In this document: piece after piece, positions 50,429-62,464 of the stretch
Layout: each line of letters opens with the position of its first letter
Numbering within the stretch: position 1 is the stretch's first letter
From: Ophiodon elongatus
Taxonomy: Eukaryota; Chordata; Actinopteri; Perciformes; Hexagrammidae
Direction of reading: 5' to 3'
Assembly: GCA_016806645.1 (NCBI GenBank)
Contig: JACSYO010001315.1
Coordinates: 1,525,501-1,589,500 of the forward strand
Length of the DNA stretch: 64,000 nt
The notes under the pieces: generated by a model
What the model was told of the DNA's origin: nothing
Databases searched by the model: none
Seen by the model: only the letters and a program-made list of their open reading frames with translations
Position numbers and translations under genes: made by a program

Positions 50429-50483
50429 GGAGAAAATGTGTGTTGTGTTATATCCCCTATATAATACAACACACATTTTCTCC
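50429..50483. repeat. 25-bp inverted repeat, one mismatch, 5-nt loop
   Basis: The left arm 50429-50453 (GGAGAAAATGTGTGTTGTG start) pairs with the right arm 50459-50483 (ending CACACATTTTCTCC) at 24 of 25 positions around a CCCCT loop. Confidence 0.93.
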
Positions 50484-50824
50484 GCCCTACTTGCCCCTCC
50501 ATGTGCAACTGGTGCCCTTTTAAATTTGTTCTGCCCCTGCCTCTCAGACAGAGTCCACAGCTACACCTGAATGTGTACTATAAAATTATCTTTATTTTTC
50601 ATTTAATGTTTAAATTTAGGGAGTTGCACCACATTTGAGGGGGGCACGCTAGGTTTTAGGTTAGTAAATGGATATGTGTATGTATTAAAATTAAAAATTA
50701 AAAATACCCAAGAGAGATGTGTACTCTCAGATTACAGAACATCACCTCCAATAGCTGAGCTAACTGGTCAGCATATTGCTGGGATCACTGTGAAGATAAA
50801 TTGGTGTAAAACTATTTCGGTGAG

Positions 50825-50888
50825 CATGTTTCAGTGTGAAAAGGTTTCAGTGTGATCATGTCTCAGTGTGAAAAGGTTTAAGCCAGTG
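50825..50888. repeat. 32-bp tandem duplication with internal TTTCAGTGTGA motif
   Basis: Copies start at 50825 (CATGTTTCAGTGTGAAAAGG) and 50857 (CATGTCTCAGTGTGAAAAGG). The motif TCAGTGTGA occurs three times. It lies just upstream of family E copy 3. Confidence 0.8.
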
Positions 50889-50899
50889 AACATTTTAAT

Positions 50900-51070
50900 T
50901 ACTGCAGGTAAATGAAGGTGTGAACTTTCTGCAGTTTCAGCCTGTTCTTCTTTCTCTCTCTGGTTCTTTCCATTGAGCGGCTGTGAAGATGGTCCAATGG
51001 TGGACACTACCAGCTGGGGCCCGGGAGAACTGGGGTTGATACTTCCATTCCTTTGACCTGAGGTATGACA
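50900..51070 (+). repeat. local repeat family E, copy 3
   Basis: CTTTCTGCAGTTTCAGCC, TCTCTCTGGTTCTTTCCATT, CGGCTGTGAAGATGGTCCAA, GGTGGACACTACCAGCTGGG and CCCGGGAGAACTGGGGTTGA match the order of copies 1 and 2. Confidence 0.6.
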
Positions 51071-51178
51071 CACAGGAATGAATGTGACGAATGTCTGCTT
51101 AAAATGTCAAAAGTTCAACTTGGAATTTTCTAAATTTCCAACAAGGAGAGCGCAGACATCTGGTAAGTCTAAATGAGT

Positions 51179-51213
51179 CCAAGCTAGCTGGCTTCGTAAG
51201 CCAGCTAGCTTGG
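51179..51213. repeat. perfect 16-bp inverted repeat, 3-nt loop
   Basis: The left arm 51179-51194 (CCAAGCTAGCTGGCTT) is exactly complementary to 51198-51213 around the loop CGT (51195-51197). The CTAGCTGGCTT core is not part of a repeat I recognise. Confidence 0.93.
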
Positions 51214-52075
51214 CAGGCACTTTGGTTGCTTTTGTTACCACTTTACATTATATGCAGTCTTTTAGTCTGCAGGCTGTTTGACTGACTTAGCAGGTGAAAA
51301 TGGGGCTGATCATATAACCTTCACCTGCATATATTATATAGTAATCCTGCCTTTAGGCTTTTTAATGGATCCACTGTATGCTTTTGTTAAAATTGGTTCA
51401 TTTTTAATGGATAACAATCCCCTGAAATATAAAACGTTACAACTTTCACTTTAATGGAAAATGGATTAAAGTCCTCATATTCTAAAGTGTAAAACCCCTT
51501 AAATATTCAAAATAGCATGTGTTAAAATGTGAAGCCAAGGCTTCCTGACCAAGTATCCATAAGTGACAAGTTGGGAGTGAGAATGTGTTAAATAATTAGC
51601 CATCAACGTGCAGAAACAGTGTGAGCTGTTTTAAATCTGGCATTTCTTCCTGCAATTTCAGTGCAAAACCATCCACCGCCTTATTAAAATCCAGGGCTCA
51701 GATCAGATTGCTAGATACTATAGCTAATTATGTAGTCTGAGCTAACAGGGAGGTTTTCTTCTTGGTAAAGTGAACATTTTCCATCCATTACTTTTGCGAT
51801 TTGTGCAGTGTGGTACAAAAACAACTTTTCATGATCCCTTATTAGCTGTCAGTCATTCCGGTTTGTTTTCCACCCCACAACGTCGTAAGGGAACCTGTCT
51901 AAAGTTGATAATCAAGGCTCTGTTACTTCAACAATGTGTGGTTCTGCTTGCTTGCCGTCTTACTGAGAGTTTGATGGGCTGAAGGTGTACGGAGAGGAAT
52001 GTTACTCCCTATAATTCCAAAGTCATTGAATTCACATGTTGTTTCTCTGATGGTGGATAAACCCCATAGCTTCAC
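51214..52075. other. no gene or repeat recognised
   Basis: AT-rich sequence, short chance frames only. Confidence 0.5.
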
Positions 52076-52425
52076 CGTGGCCCCTTTTACACAGAGATTT
52101 GTCATAACGAAGATCCGCCATTACACTGGCTTTTCCCTTTTACCCTGAACCAAACAATGCCAGCATAATGCTGCCCAAGTGTGTGATTTTTATATAGCAT
52201 GCCTGCACCCTAGAAGCAAAAGTAGCGTGACGTGTAACACTACTGCGTCTAGTGTGTCTGTGTGTGTACTCCTGTCATGCTTGGTCTCCCTTTTACACAG
52301 ACGTCAATGTGGTTCTGTGTCTACCTTTGCTGCCGGCTTAGAGGCGTGTCCGTACCTTTTACACAGAACAGCTAGGCGGAATGACATCAGTGCATTCGTC
52401 CAGCCAGAAAGGGGCCTATGAAACT
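52076..52425. repeat. element with three CCTTTTACACAGA motifs, probable transposon remnant
   Basis: The 13-mer CCTTTTACACAGA occurs exactly at 52083-52095, 52289-52301 and 52355-52367, with a degenerate fourth near 52137 (CCTTTTACCCTGA). The segment is richer in CpG than its surroundings, and its ends read GTGGCCCCTTTTACACAGA and GAAAGGGGCC. These are partly complementary (GGCCCCTTT / AAAGGGGCC), consistent with short terminal inverted repeats of a nonautonomous DNA transposon. Confidence 0.5.
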
Positions 52426-53266
52426 TCTCTGGAGAACCGCTGTTGAAAATCAGCAAATACCTCCAAAACCTAGGCCTTGTTAAACCTTAATGTCTTGTTT
52501 TCTTTTGCGACAAATGTTAAATAGTACAAAATATGTGACATTTTTCAAGGAACTTGCCCAACTTGCTAGGTAGGGACATACTGAGGAGAACCGGTGGCTA
52601 ATGCATGTCAGTGAGATTAAGCAGGAGATTTAGTGTTTAGAAACCATCACACACAGGTTGAAAATAACATTATTTGTCATTTTAAGTACGCTATTTATCC
52701 TTAATATATTTTGTGTGTCTGTAAATTTCTGTCCTTTCAGCCATAGACAGTGCTCGTCTCTGGCTGAATGTATTTAATGAGCTCTATAAAGCTTAAACCT
52801 CTGACTGGAAACCCTCCATTATTGGCACAGTGAACACACTTTTAAGCTGGGCCTTTGGATGCGATGCTCAGTGGTACACATATTTAACTTCTTTCCTAAA
52901 AATTTTATTCACACATTGTTTTATATTGGACTTTTTTTACAACACTGATACAAATTGCACTAATCATTTACGAGGAACATGTTGTGGCCATCCAACTGTT
53001 GGCAATGCACTGCAGAGGCCTTGTACCCCTTAATTCTCCGGCTGCCCAATATAACTCACCCCACTTTGCTGCTCTATATAGTGTTAGTTCACACTTTGTC
53101 TTCCTTCCAAGGGGATTTGTCAGCTTCCAAGGCTGATGTGAAAATAATTTACCATTACAGTGTTGGGAACAGGGAACGGAATAAACTGATCGATTTAGAG
53201 ACTGCTCTCCAAAAGAGCTTCAAAGTTTCATAAGACCTGCAAACATGGTAATATGACACTTTTGCG

Positions 53267-53421
53267 CAGGGGTGCCATCCAGGGGAAAAATCATTTGAAC
53301 AATTTAAGGGTCCCAGAGCTGGAGAGAGGCCCTGTAACAGAACAGGGATTGTAGATATTTATTGTGTCTGAGCTGTTGTTAAGCTGTTGTCAGAGGCCCT
53401 GAATTTGCAGCTTTGCCCCTG
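53267..53421. mobile_element. possible short hAT-like nonautonomous element
   Basis: It starts CAGGGGTGCC and ends TTTGCCCCTG, giving a CAGGGG terminal inverted repeat. The 8-bp flanks CTTTTGCG and CTCTCGCA agree at five of eight positions, as an eroded hAT target duplication might. The interior includes GGGTCCCAGAGCTGGAGAGA and GGCCCTG. It is only about 155 bp, so chance cannot be ruled out. Confidence 0.35.
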
Positions 53422-54512
53422 CTCTCGCATCCTTCAGAGCAGAGATTCCTTCTGTTTTCTTCTCTTTTTTTTAAATGGACAGCAGGGAAGGCCACATTTT
53501 CTTATCTATCTATCCACCCATATTCTTGAAAACGGCAGCTTTTTATTCGTAACATCCCTGGGATAAGTAATTAGTTGACTGTTGATTAAAAAAGGGCTTT
53601 AGAGAGAAAGGAGAGATCCGGCAATTACCCAGCATATTAATCCCCTTCAGTGGCTTCATTAGAATGCTCCACGCACCCTGGTTTCAAGTTTTACATTTAA
53701 ATTTGACTCTGAGATTTTTACACAGCAATTTGCACTTTTAATTTGTGCTTCCCATAATTGGACGTAGCCGGTTTGTGCTTGAGTCGGTTTGTAAGTGGAG
53801 CCAATGTTCTGTCCTCCTATTTGTGTGTGACTGACTGCGGGGCCGCACAGGTTTGGAAAAGAAGGAGAAAAAAATATATATTTCTGCTTCCAAAGTTAAT
53901 TTTCCATGCTATTCATTTCCTCCCCTGCCTCACTATCACTGTACTTTCCTAGAAAGTATCGTAGTGAGTGTGTGAAGGGGAAACTGAAAGTTGAGTGGTT
54001 TATTTGCTATAAGATGATTTGAAGGTCACCTCCAGACATTCATTTATGAAAAAATATCAGCTTGGAACGATAACTTGTGTCTAATGTTTTTTTTCCCACA
54101 AAAAAGTTAAATTTGTAAAAAAGTCCTAAAATTACATCTATTCCTTATCCCTCACGAAATAACCAAGAACCAAGAACATATGAATATGAAAAAATATTGT
54201 TCATTCACTTCACAATATATAAGCAATAATACACAGAAATGCTGCCTCATATACAAAAACAACAAAGTGAATGCAAATATTTTTCCTCCAGGTTTGTTTT
54301 AACCAGGATACGTCTAGGTGCATTAGCACTCTCGCTCACCTTGGGCCCTTAAAATAGGAAAACAAACAAGTATTCAAATCATCATCCATGTTTTAAAAAA
54401 ATAGTTTTTGGTGTGTCACACCATTGAGAGTCTGCAAATGACCCTCTGGCAAGAATACACCCCGAGAAAGAGGTGTGGCTACAAGGGACAGCAATTCTAC
54501 TTCTTGTCACAG

Positions 54513-54545
<33 letters not shown>

Positions 54546-57000
54546 CTCAAACATAATAACAATGCCAGATGATTAACTCCACAATGCCCTTATTGCATTC
54601 TACCACAATCACTTCAAACTTCTACTTAACGCCTCATGAACTGAAGCCGATTCAGTTCTGCTGATGAATGCAACCGAAAGACCAGCACCCGATCTCGCTA
54701 AAGCATAGAAGGTCTGGTGGTTCCTATACAATCCAATTAATGTAGCACTTTCAAGTTACACACTTCCTACCCAGAGTTCCTTCATCAAATCAGACTACAC
54801 CCTTGAGATATTGCAGTTCCATATTGCTTTTTCAGGTATCTACAGGCAATACGTACTTGGAATCCTCAGGAGACAGAGCAGAAACACATGAAGCTGATTA
54901 TCGTCCAGTCAAGCAACCATAACTAATGGTATGTCTGTTTTGACAGACAAATATGATTCATTCATGCGTAAAAGCTAGACCTGGGACTATTTTGAGGTGT
55001 TCTATAAATCATATGATGCTCATTTTCTTTTCAAACAGTCTTACCTCTGTCTGGTCTTTTATCCCTACTCATCTTTCATGTAATAATTTACATTATTTGA
55101 GGTTCTTGTTTGTGCTCCGATCTGCCCACATGCATTGTTTACACACATACAGCCTCATACGCACACGCAAGTGTGGAGACCAGGTCATTAATTTAATGGC
55201 TATTCCACCTTGGATGAATTGAGGAGGGGACTGTGGGTGCTTATGTTCAATCTTTGCACATTTGACCTCAGTGGTACTGCAGCCCACCCACACATGCAGT
55301 TAATCCACACACACCATTGCACAGTACCTCCATTCTTTTCCTTTTTTTCCCCTTCTCTTCCCTTCTCTCCCTATATGCACATACTGTACATCCATATTCA
55401 GAAGCACACATGCTCACACACGAGGCTGCACCTTAAGGCTAACCGTGTCTGCTTAATGGAGTTAGTGATATATCCATTGGGTGCTCTGCTCATTTAAAAG
55501 TCAGTGGAGGGAGGAAAGGAGGCAGGCTGGGAGAAGGTGAGGATGGTGAGAGGCTAGAGGCTACAGAGAAAACTGCAACACAAGGGGTCCAGCCATATGG
55601 ATGGAGAAGAAGAGGCGGGGTGAGTGTGAACAATAGGTGCGAATGACAACATTAATCCCACATCAGGGCTATCACTGAAGGGTGAGAATGTGTATGTGTG
55701 AACAAGACTACTGACGCCCACTGAATAATAGGAAGATATCACCAGACCTGTACGGCCCAGTGTTATTTTTCAGTATTCTATGTGTATCAGCAGGTTTTAA
55801 TTGTGACATAAAAAAGACATAGAAGTTGAGAAAATGATTTTGCCTGGTACTGGCCTTATCCAAATGGCCAACCTTAAGTAAGACTGCCTGAGCTCAGAGC
55901 CTGTAGTACAGAATGGATGATTATAGTTTAGAAGCATAGATTAAAGTACCGAAATGACTGAAATGTCCTATTTACATCTGAGTGGTGCAACTTAATGATC
56001 ATTTCAAAGTAAGAAGTAAAGGATTAACACTGGGAAGCATTAGTCTTAATGTCCAGGCTGTTATTCATTTCCTTGTGTTGATATCCTCTGATTCTAGGCC
56101 TAGTTTACAATGACATTATAGTGTAGCAGATAATGGTATTCCTTATTGACCTCTCCAAGGATTATTTCAGCGTGGTGGCTGTGATGGCGGCCCGAGGCTA
56201 AGAGCTGTGACGTCCACCTGCTAATTGTTCTCTTTTCCTCACGTAACTGTCCTATTTTTCTCACTCCTTCCTCCTGAAATTTCTTTCTGCACGCTTGACC
56301 TGACACGGTTCGGTCTGGACACACTCTTTTGTGTCCCTCTCTGCTTAGTGAGAAATATGTGTGTGTACTAGGGTCTACGTCTATGTGTGCACATCCTTGT
56401 GTCACAAATGCAGCTTATTTTGGAAGTGCCCTAGTTGTGGTGAATAGCTCCAAGGTGATAATGCATGCTCCTGGATGCTGGCGTAATTAAACTACACATG
56501 TTTTCTCCCAACATTTGCAGTTGAGCTAATGCGTGTTTATTGGAACATGCAGGTAAGTACTTTATGTGTAAGTCTGTTTGCATGTTTGTGATTACTGCAA
56601 AAAGAACCGTTTTCCCATGCCAACTGACAGAAATAAGCACTGTAACAGCCTCTACATATAAAAACACTATACTAAAAGTAATTTTCATAGCATGACATAG
56701 AAACATGACACTATCACAGCGGGAACTGATTCATTCTGTGAGTTGCTTGCTATGTGTTTTAGTTCGACCCAGGGAACTCTTGGCAGAAGTGTTGTTTCAG
56801 TTTGCACTGTATGCAGTTAGACCTCTTTTGTGTACAGCACATGACTCGGCTGAGTGTTGATGATGCTGAAAGAAAATAAATACTACCACTGAGGGATTTC
56901 ATGGGGCTGACATAACTTTTTAAAAGCATGTACAAATATTTTTTTTTACATGTGTTGAAGTGAAATTGACCCCATACCTCTCCATACCCATGCTGTAGCT
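53422..57000. other. upstream intergenic stretch, no gene seen
   Basis: AT-rich. The only clear feature is an (AC)n microsatellite of about 14 units at 54513-54541. A purine-rich stretch at 55500-55620 gives long chance frames. The segment 53600-53730 is compact, unrepetitive and homeobox-motif-rich (several TAAT/ATTA), a weak candidate for a conserved non-coding element. Confidence 0.5.
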
Positions 57001-57982
57001 GGGGGTATATCTATTGCTAGATATGCCTTGTATATTTGTAACAGGAAAGGTAGAGGAGGTGGTGTATTGATTCATGTAAAGAACTGCTTTACTGCATGTC
57101 TACTTAACACGTCTTCGGTGCTTAATGATGTAAGCACTGGATGCATGTTTTCTGGCGAATGCTCACGTGGTAAAAAAACATTTTCAAGCTCAATTAATGA
57201 ATCTCTGGAGGAGTTTAGGCCTATATGGTAAACGTATGCATTTCTTGGCTGCTTAAATGAGTCACCATCTCAGACAAGCTTAAAGAGCTCATGTTTGAAA
57301 TAGATAAATGTATCCCAGCTGATATCTTAACCAACCATACCAAATATGTAATGTATTATTATATGTAATATGTATTTAAAACACAATAAAGATCAAGATT
57401 TTCTCATGATAATATATATATGATTCCATCTATGAAAGTTGAAGCAGAGAGTCATAACACATATCTACAATTCTTGCACTTTCAAATCAAGCTTGAGAAA
57501 TTTGAATAAAGGTGCCCCTCCATGATCAAAGTTAGATACTGTGCTATTTCAGCCCAGTCTCATTCCCAGGGCGGAAAATAGTGACATTTTGTAACACCCC
57601 TCAGCATCGCACAAGAAACCCTTCAGCCTCTGTATGAGAAGCACCAGGCTTTCAAATAATTCTGATGTAACCTCTTACCATTCTCTGCTCAGTACACCAT
57701 TACTCCACAATCTTTACATCGCATTTTATGTATATTAATGCTCTGAATTGCCCATTTAGTAGAATCCTGAAGTTAGAGGCTCTCATTGCTCTGAACACTT
57801 TTTAAATTGTACTTGCAGTTATTTTTATATTTGCATCGTATTGTTTAATTAGTATTTGTATGCAACTAATTGTTTTGTGTGATTTGCTCATCGTAGTTGT
57901 GATCTTGGGTGTTTGTAAATTGTTTTGAGGTCTCTCATGTTGATCTCAGGGAGTCTTCCAGAATAAATAAAGCTTAATAAGA
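57000..57982 (+). mobile_element. LINE remnant (CR1/L2/Rex1-like), 5' coding fragment and 3' tail
   Basis: At about 57000-57100 the plus strand reads YICNRKGRGGGVLIHVKN, resembling the 'GRGGGV-I-VKN' motif of the endonuclease of CR1/L2-type LINEs. At 57920-57980 the sequence GTTGATCTCAGGGAGTCTTC, then CAGAATAAATAAAGCTTAAT, matches the usual 3' end of such elements (ATCTCAATGGGACTT...AATAAAGGTTAA). The RT between them is not recognisable, so the copy is either internally deleted or two fragments. Confidence 0.55.
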
Positions 57983-60639
57983 AATTTACAAGGAGGAAAT
58001 TTTAACCTAGCAATCCTCACTGAACAAGAATTATGCTCTGTGATGACCTCTGAGATCTATAAACAAGCTGAGCTGTCTCCCTGAATTAAACTAAACTGTA
58101 TTGATTAAGAAAACCTCTCTGGAGCAGCTACACTAAAAATGAGCTAGTTTAACAGTCATTATCTCTCAACCCAATTAAACATCTATGACATATTTTGGAC
58201 CACCACCATCATCCATATACCAAATGAGGGATTATCATTTGGAAAAGTGCCGTTCATCCAAAATATAGAGTTGTAGAATCTATGCTAATGTGCATGGAAG
58301 AGACTATTTGTTTTTTCACTAATTACAATAATTTATAGGAAAACTTGGGAAATTATCTTTTTCTCAATTTCACCTGTGAGTAAAAAATGCCAGATGCAAG
58401 TACACAGCTTTCATGTCTGCCATTAGAGACACCTGCGCTAAGTGTAAAGAAGTACAAGTTTATATTTTAGATTTTTGCTGTGAGGTCATTCATTTCGTAT
58501 ACTGACATTTCACAGCCCAGCTCAGAGCAGATCCCTTTTAAACCTGTATGTCAGTATTGTGTCGACTCATGTAGTCTGTGGGTGTTGTGGGTGTTTTTAG
58601 TTGGTGCAAACTTTGGATGAGTGTGTTGTGTAAAAGCACACTTGTGATGATCTAAGCACTTCGGTGGTTTGAATCATTAGAGATGCTGCGGCACGGCATA
58701 GGAAAAAGTCATCCTGAACTCAATTGGAGGACAGTACATGCCTCAGCATATATCAGTGTGTATCCTTATACTTTGCCATCTACAGTTATTCATTATTATT
58801 CCACCCCCTTTACTCCCCATTTCTTCGCTTCTAACTAAACAGGTTGTACACCCTGACATTTTATTTCATTCAGTACATAACCCATTATGTAAATTATGTA
58901 TGTTGCGTCTATGTATTATACATCTACATCATCTACATTACATACCAAGAACCCCGACCCTGTAAACACACCCTTTATGTTTTTGTGGTGAAACTATGAT
59001 CAATTGACTGTTTGTTTTTTGTTTTTTTCATGCCCAAAGGATTCGAGTGAGGGTCAATCGATGTATTAAAAAATGTATTGTGAATGTAATGGGAATTTGA
59101 ATGTGAATAGTGGGCATCTTGCTATTTCAGTCATCTAACCTATGAGACAAGTCTGCAAGTTTCAGCAATGAAGCGACCCCTGTTAATAGACATGACCTAA
59201 AATAACCTTCACTAATGACTGTCCTGTATCTTCTGGACATTCATCCCTTGCCCTCATGGCACCTCAAGTCAATTTGACTTGTATACCCCAATATCACTAA
59301 TCCCAAATCCCCAAACACCTAGTGTGTAAAGAATAAACCAAAATTACAATATGGAAACTGACAATCTTGTCCATTTTAAAGTGGTGCCAGTATTTCACTG
59401 ACACCATCTCTTTATAGAAGCATTATATTGCTTTGATGATTTTTATAATGCCAGCAGCCGAGCAAGACATTGCCATGGCATGATGAAGAGGGCATGTCAC
59501 TACTGAAATGTATACTGAGACAGCCCTTGCCTTTAAGGCCAGACTTAAATTAGCTCAACTTCACAAGGCAAAAAGTAACCGCCCTCAATGCCAGGTAGTA
59601 CAAAGGTGAGATATCGCTGTTTCACCGATTTTCAAGGGTGAGGGGGAAGGGAAAGCTTAAAACATGTAAAAATCAGGTATTGAAGTAGTCATACTAACTA
59701 CTACTCACTCTAACTATGTACATGATGAGTCAACTGATAACTGAGTACAACACTCTCCGGAGGAGGCAGAGGAACAAAGGACATGAAACGAGTTGAATCA
59801 GAGTTCAAGAGTAAAGGAGATTGAAACAGCACAGCCGGTTAAATGGCCCCAGCAAACAGGATGAGCAATGTACACTTATCTAATATTGATGTCATACTTT
59901 ACATCAAATATGAAGGCAGAGCACTCTCTTCTTCCTACCTGGCTGAGGTTTAACTATATCTATTGTACATAGTCACATCCAGGAACGTGAGCAGTTGACA
60001 CTTTGAATTGTACTGTATTGTAAAACTGCATTTAATGTTATGCAATATAATGTCGGCATTAGGTTATATTTGACTTCTCTCAATTTCATCTAGTTTATCA
60101 AAGTTATGTAGGGATGGGAGGCCAATTGGATTCATCCTGGGTGCAACATACTGAATGAAGTGTAACTTTCTACCCAAAAGTTTTGCCAAAGTTCACTGAC
60201 AAATCCTGTCAATACTCTATTTTGTTGAAGCAATATTTGTATGCATGCACTGCGGGTGCAGTTTTGTTGTGCAACTTCCTAATCTATAGGAGTCGTATCA
60301 TAAGTTTAAAGAATTGTTAGTGTGGAGGCCTGTTGAGTTAGAGCATAGAGGTGATCTGGGAGAGCCATCCACATAGTTGTGCTTCCCTCACTGGGGGTTT
60401 GGCAGCGCCATGGATGACTTAGCTCGAGACAAACATCTCAAGTAGGCAGTGCAATAGATAATTGACAGTTCTCTCCGTCTCTCAGTCATCAACAATGAAC
60501 ACTTGATTGAATAAATGCATCACTCACTGGTTTGCCTCCAGTTTCCCAATTACATACTGTAAAAATGGTGGCTGTTCTTGATTTCTCCCCAAATCGTTTT
60601 CGGAATAAATTTGAATTGTTTCAGCGCCGAACTTGCCAT
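57983..60639. other. upstream intergenic stretch, no gene seen
   Basis: AT-rich with no recognised repeat or domain-bearing frame. Confidence 0.5.
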
Positions 60640-60960
60640 ACACAAAGGATTGAAGTATTTTGTCTTCATCAAATTTGGGTCATTATTAAGCTAGAGCCAG
60701 CAGGAAATTAGCTTAGCTTAGCATAAAAACTGGAAACGGCTAATCAGTTAGCCTGGCTCTGTCAAAAGTTGGGAGAATAACTAAGCTTAAGATGTGCTGG
60801 TATCAGGCAGCAACCTGTGGTTCTGTAAAATGAAGCCAATGTGGCTAATGTGGAAGTGCCTTAAACTTGAATTATTTCTACTAGCCAGTCTGGATGCGTA
60901 GCTATTCCATAATTTTTATTAATTTCCTCAAATGGATTGCTGGTACCACCAAGCTCTTAA
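60640..60960 (+). repeat. dispersed teleost repeat (TTAGCTTAGCATAAAGACTGG family), copy 2, with adjoining repeat
   Basis: AGAGCCAGCAGGAAATTAGC, TTAGCTTAGCATAAAAACTG, GAAACGGC and GTTAGCCTGGCTCTGTCAAA form the family core. From 60810, CAGCAACCTGTGGTTCTGTA, AAATGAAGCCAATG and GTGCCTTAAACTTGAATT look like a second common fish repeat joined directly to it. Confidence 0.6.
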
Positions 60961-61431
60961 AAGCCTTGACATGCAAAATGTGAGAACGTGTGCAGTCATC
61001 CACACGGTCTGCATTCAAATGGAAGTCCAGGTGTTATGCATTCTATTCATGTGGACTCTTCCACATTAGCTGCCATTGAAATGCACGTCACATGGACATT
61101 CACAGTCGGGCAGAAACAGCGCTGTACATTAATTGCGCATCGGGGTTTTAAAACAAAGTGCGTTACTATGGTGTTGAATAGTTCAACTGTTGTAAAGTTC
61201 AAGTGAGACAATTAAGTGCCATATGTTCCTGAATGATATATTGCTGGATAAAGATAATATATTCATTCCTCCCTCTCATTTTTTTCCCCCCATCCCCACT
61301 GAGATTGAGCGGCTAAAGGCGTGGATGGCCAGCACACTTACCCGGGATTAAAGAAGCTCTGTGTGTCTCTTTCACACACTAAGGCTATAGCATATTTTCA
61401 CACTCGCCCTGCTCTCCCTCTAATGATTCCA

Positions 61432-61495
61432 ATTCTCTCTCTCTTTCTCTCTCTCTCTCGCTCTCTGTCTCTCTCTCTTGCTCTCTCTCTCTCTG
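61432..61495. repeat. CT-rich simple repeat
   Basis: An imperfect CT run with interrupting G and T. Together with the following pyrimidine-rich stretch and poly-T at 62117-62134 it keeps a 318-aa plus-strand frame (61321-62277) open; this is compositional and not a gene. Confidence 0.9.
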
Positions 61496-62090
61496 CCCCA
61501 CTACCAAGGCCTTACTGTTTCATTTCAACAAGCTCTGCCTTCCTTTTAGAACACACTCTCCCTGTGTCATCCTTAATGTTTCCCGTTCCTCCTCTCCTTT
61601 TTTATTTCCTTCCATTCTTCCTTCCCTCTTCAGTTCTCTCCTTTAATCTCCCGCTGTATCCCCCTACTGCTTCTCTGCTCCCAGGTTGTCAGTTAAAGGT
61701 GAAGATCTTCTTTAGAGTGCTTGGCTCTGCTTTTCTCCTCCATAAGGTTTTTTTTTTAATAATTATTTTTTCACCCCCATATCCTAACTATAGAATTTTC
61801 TTCATGAGCTCTGGTGGTGGCATTTCTGATTGGGCTGGAGCGAGAAGGGAGATCTTTGCTGTGAGTGACCTTTGTGGATTTCTAAAGCTCATTATTCCTC
61901 ATTGGACTCAGTTGTGGCGCTGTGGGGTGTGGCACAAACGTAGTGACAGCTGCTGCTGGGCCGGTGCAGATCTTGGTGAATCGTTTTTCCTTCCATCATT
62001 TTTTTCATTCTTGTTCTCATTCTCCTCTCCTCCTCTGCTTCTCCTTCTGACCTTTTTTTCAATAATTTCACCAATTTTCTCATTATTTCC

Positions 62091-62464
62091 ATTCCATTAT
62101 CCGAAACGCTTATCCTTTTTTTTTTTTTTTTTTAGGGTCACGGGGCGCTGGAGCCGATCCCAGCTGACATCGGGCGAAGGCAGGGTACACCCTGGACAGG
62201 TCGCCAGTTCATCACAGGGCAGACATATAGAGACAGACAACCATTCACACCCACATTCACACCTATGGGGAATTTAGAGTCCAATTAACCTGAGCTGCAT
62301 GTCTTTGGACTGTGGGAGGAAGCCGGAGAACCCGGAGAGAACCCACGCTGCCACGGGGAGAACATACAAACTCCACACAGAAGGACTGCCCAGACCGGGA
62401 GACGAACCCAGACCCCTCTTGCTGTGAGGTGACAGTGCTAGCCACTACACCACCGTGCAGCCCC
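62091..62464. mobile_element. dispersed fish retroelement-like repeat with 14-bp target-site duplication
   Basis: Ordered blocks AGGGTCACGGGGCGCTGGAG, CCAGCTGACATCGGGCGAAG, GGGTACACCCTGGACAGGTC, CACACCTATGGGGAATTTAG, CATGTCTTTGGACTGTGGGA, GGAGAACCCGGAGAGAACCC and CACTACACCACCGTGCAGCC mark a very common teleost repeat. It is flanked by perfect 14-bp copies of TTCTCATTATTTCC at 62077-62090 and 62465-62478. That length of duplication indicates target-primed reverse transcription (non-LTR type). The ATTCCATTATCC end corresponds to the ATCC/GATG tail of Rex3-type elements, so the element probably lies with its 3' end to the left (minus sense). Confidence 0.85.

Noticed and set aside
61321..62277. 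318-aa plus-strand open frame
   Set aside because: Its first half is CT-repeat and pyrimidine-rich sequence giving runs of S, L, P and F, and its end runs through poly-T into a dispersed repeat. No domain, no conserved motif.
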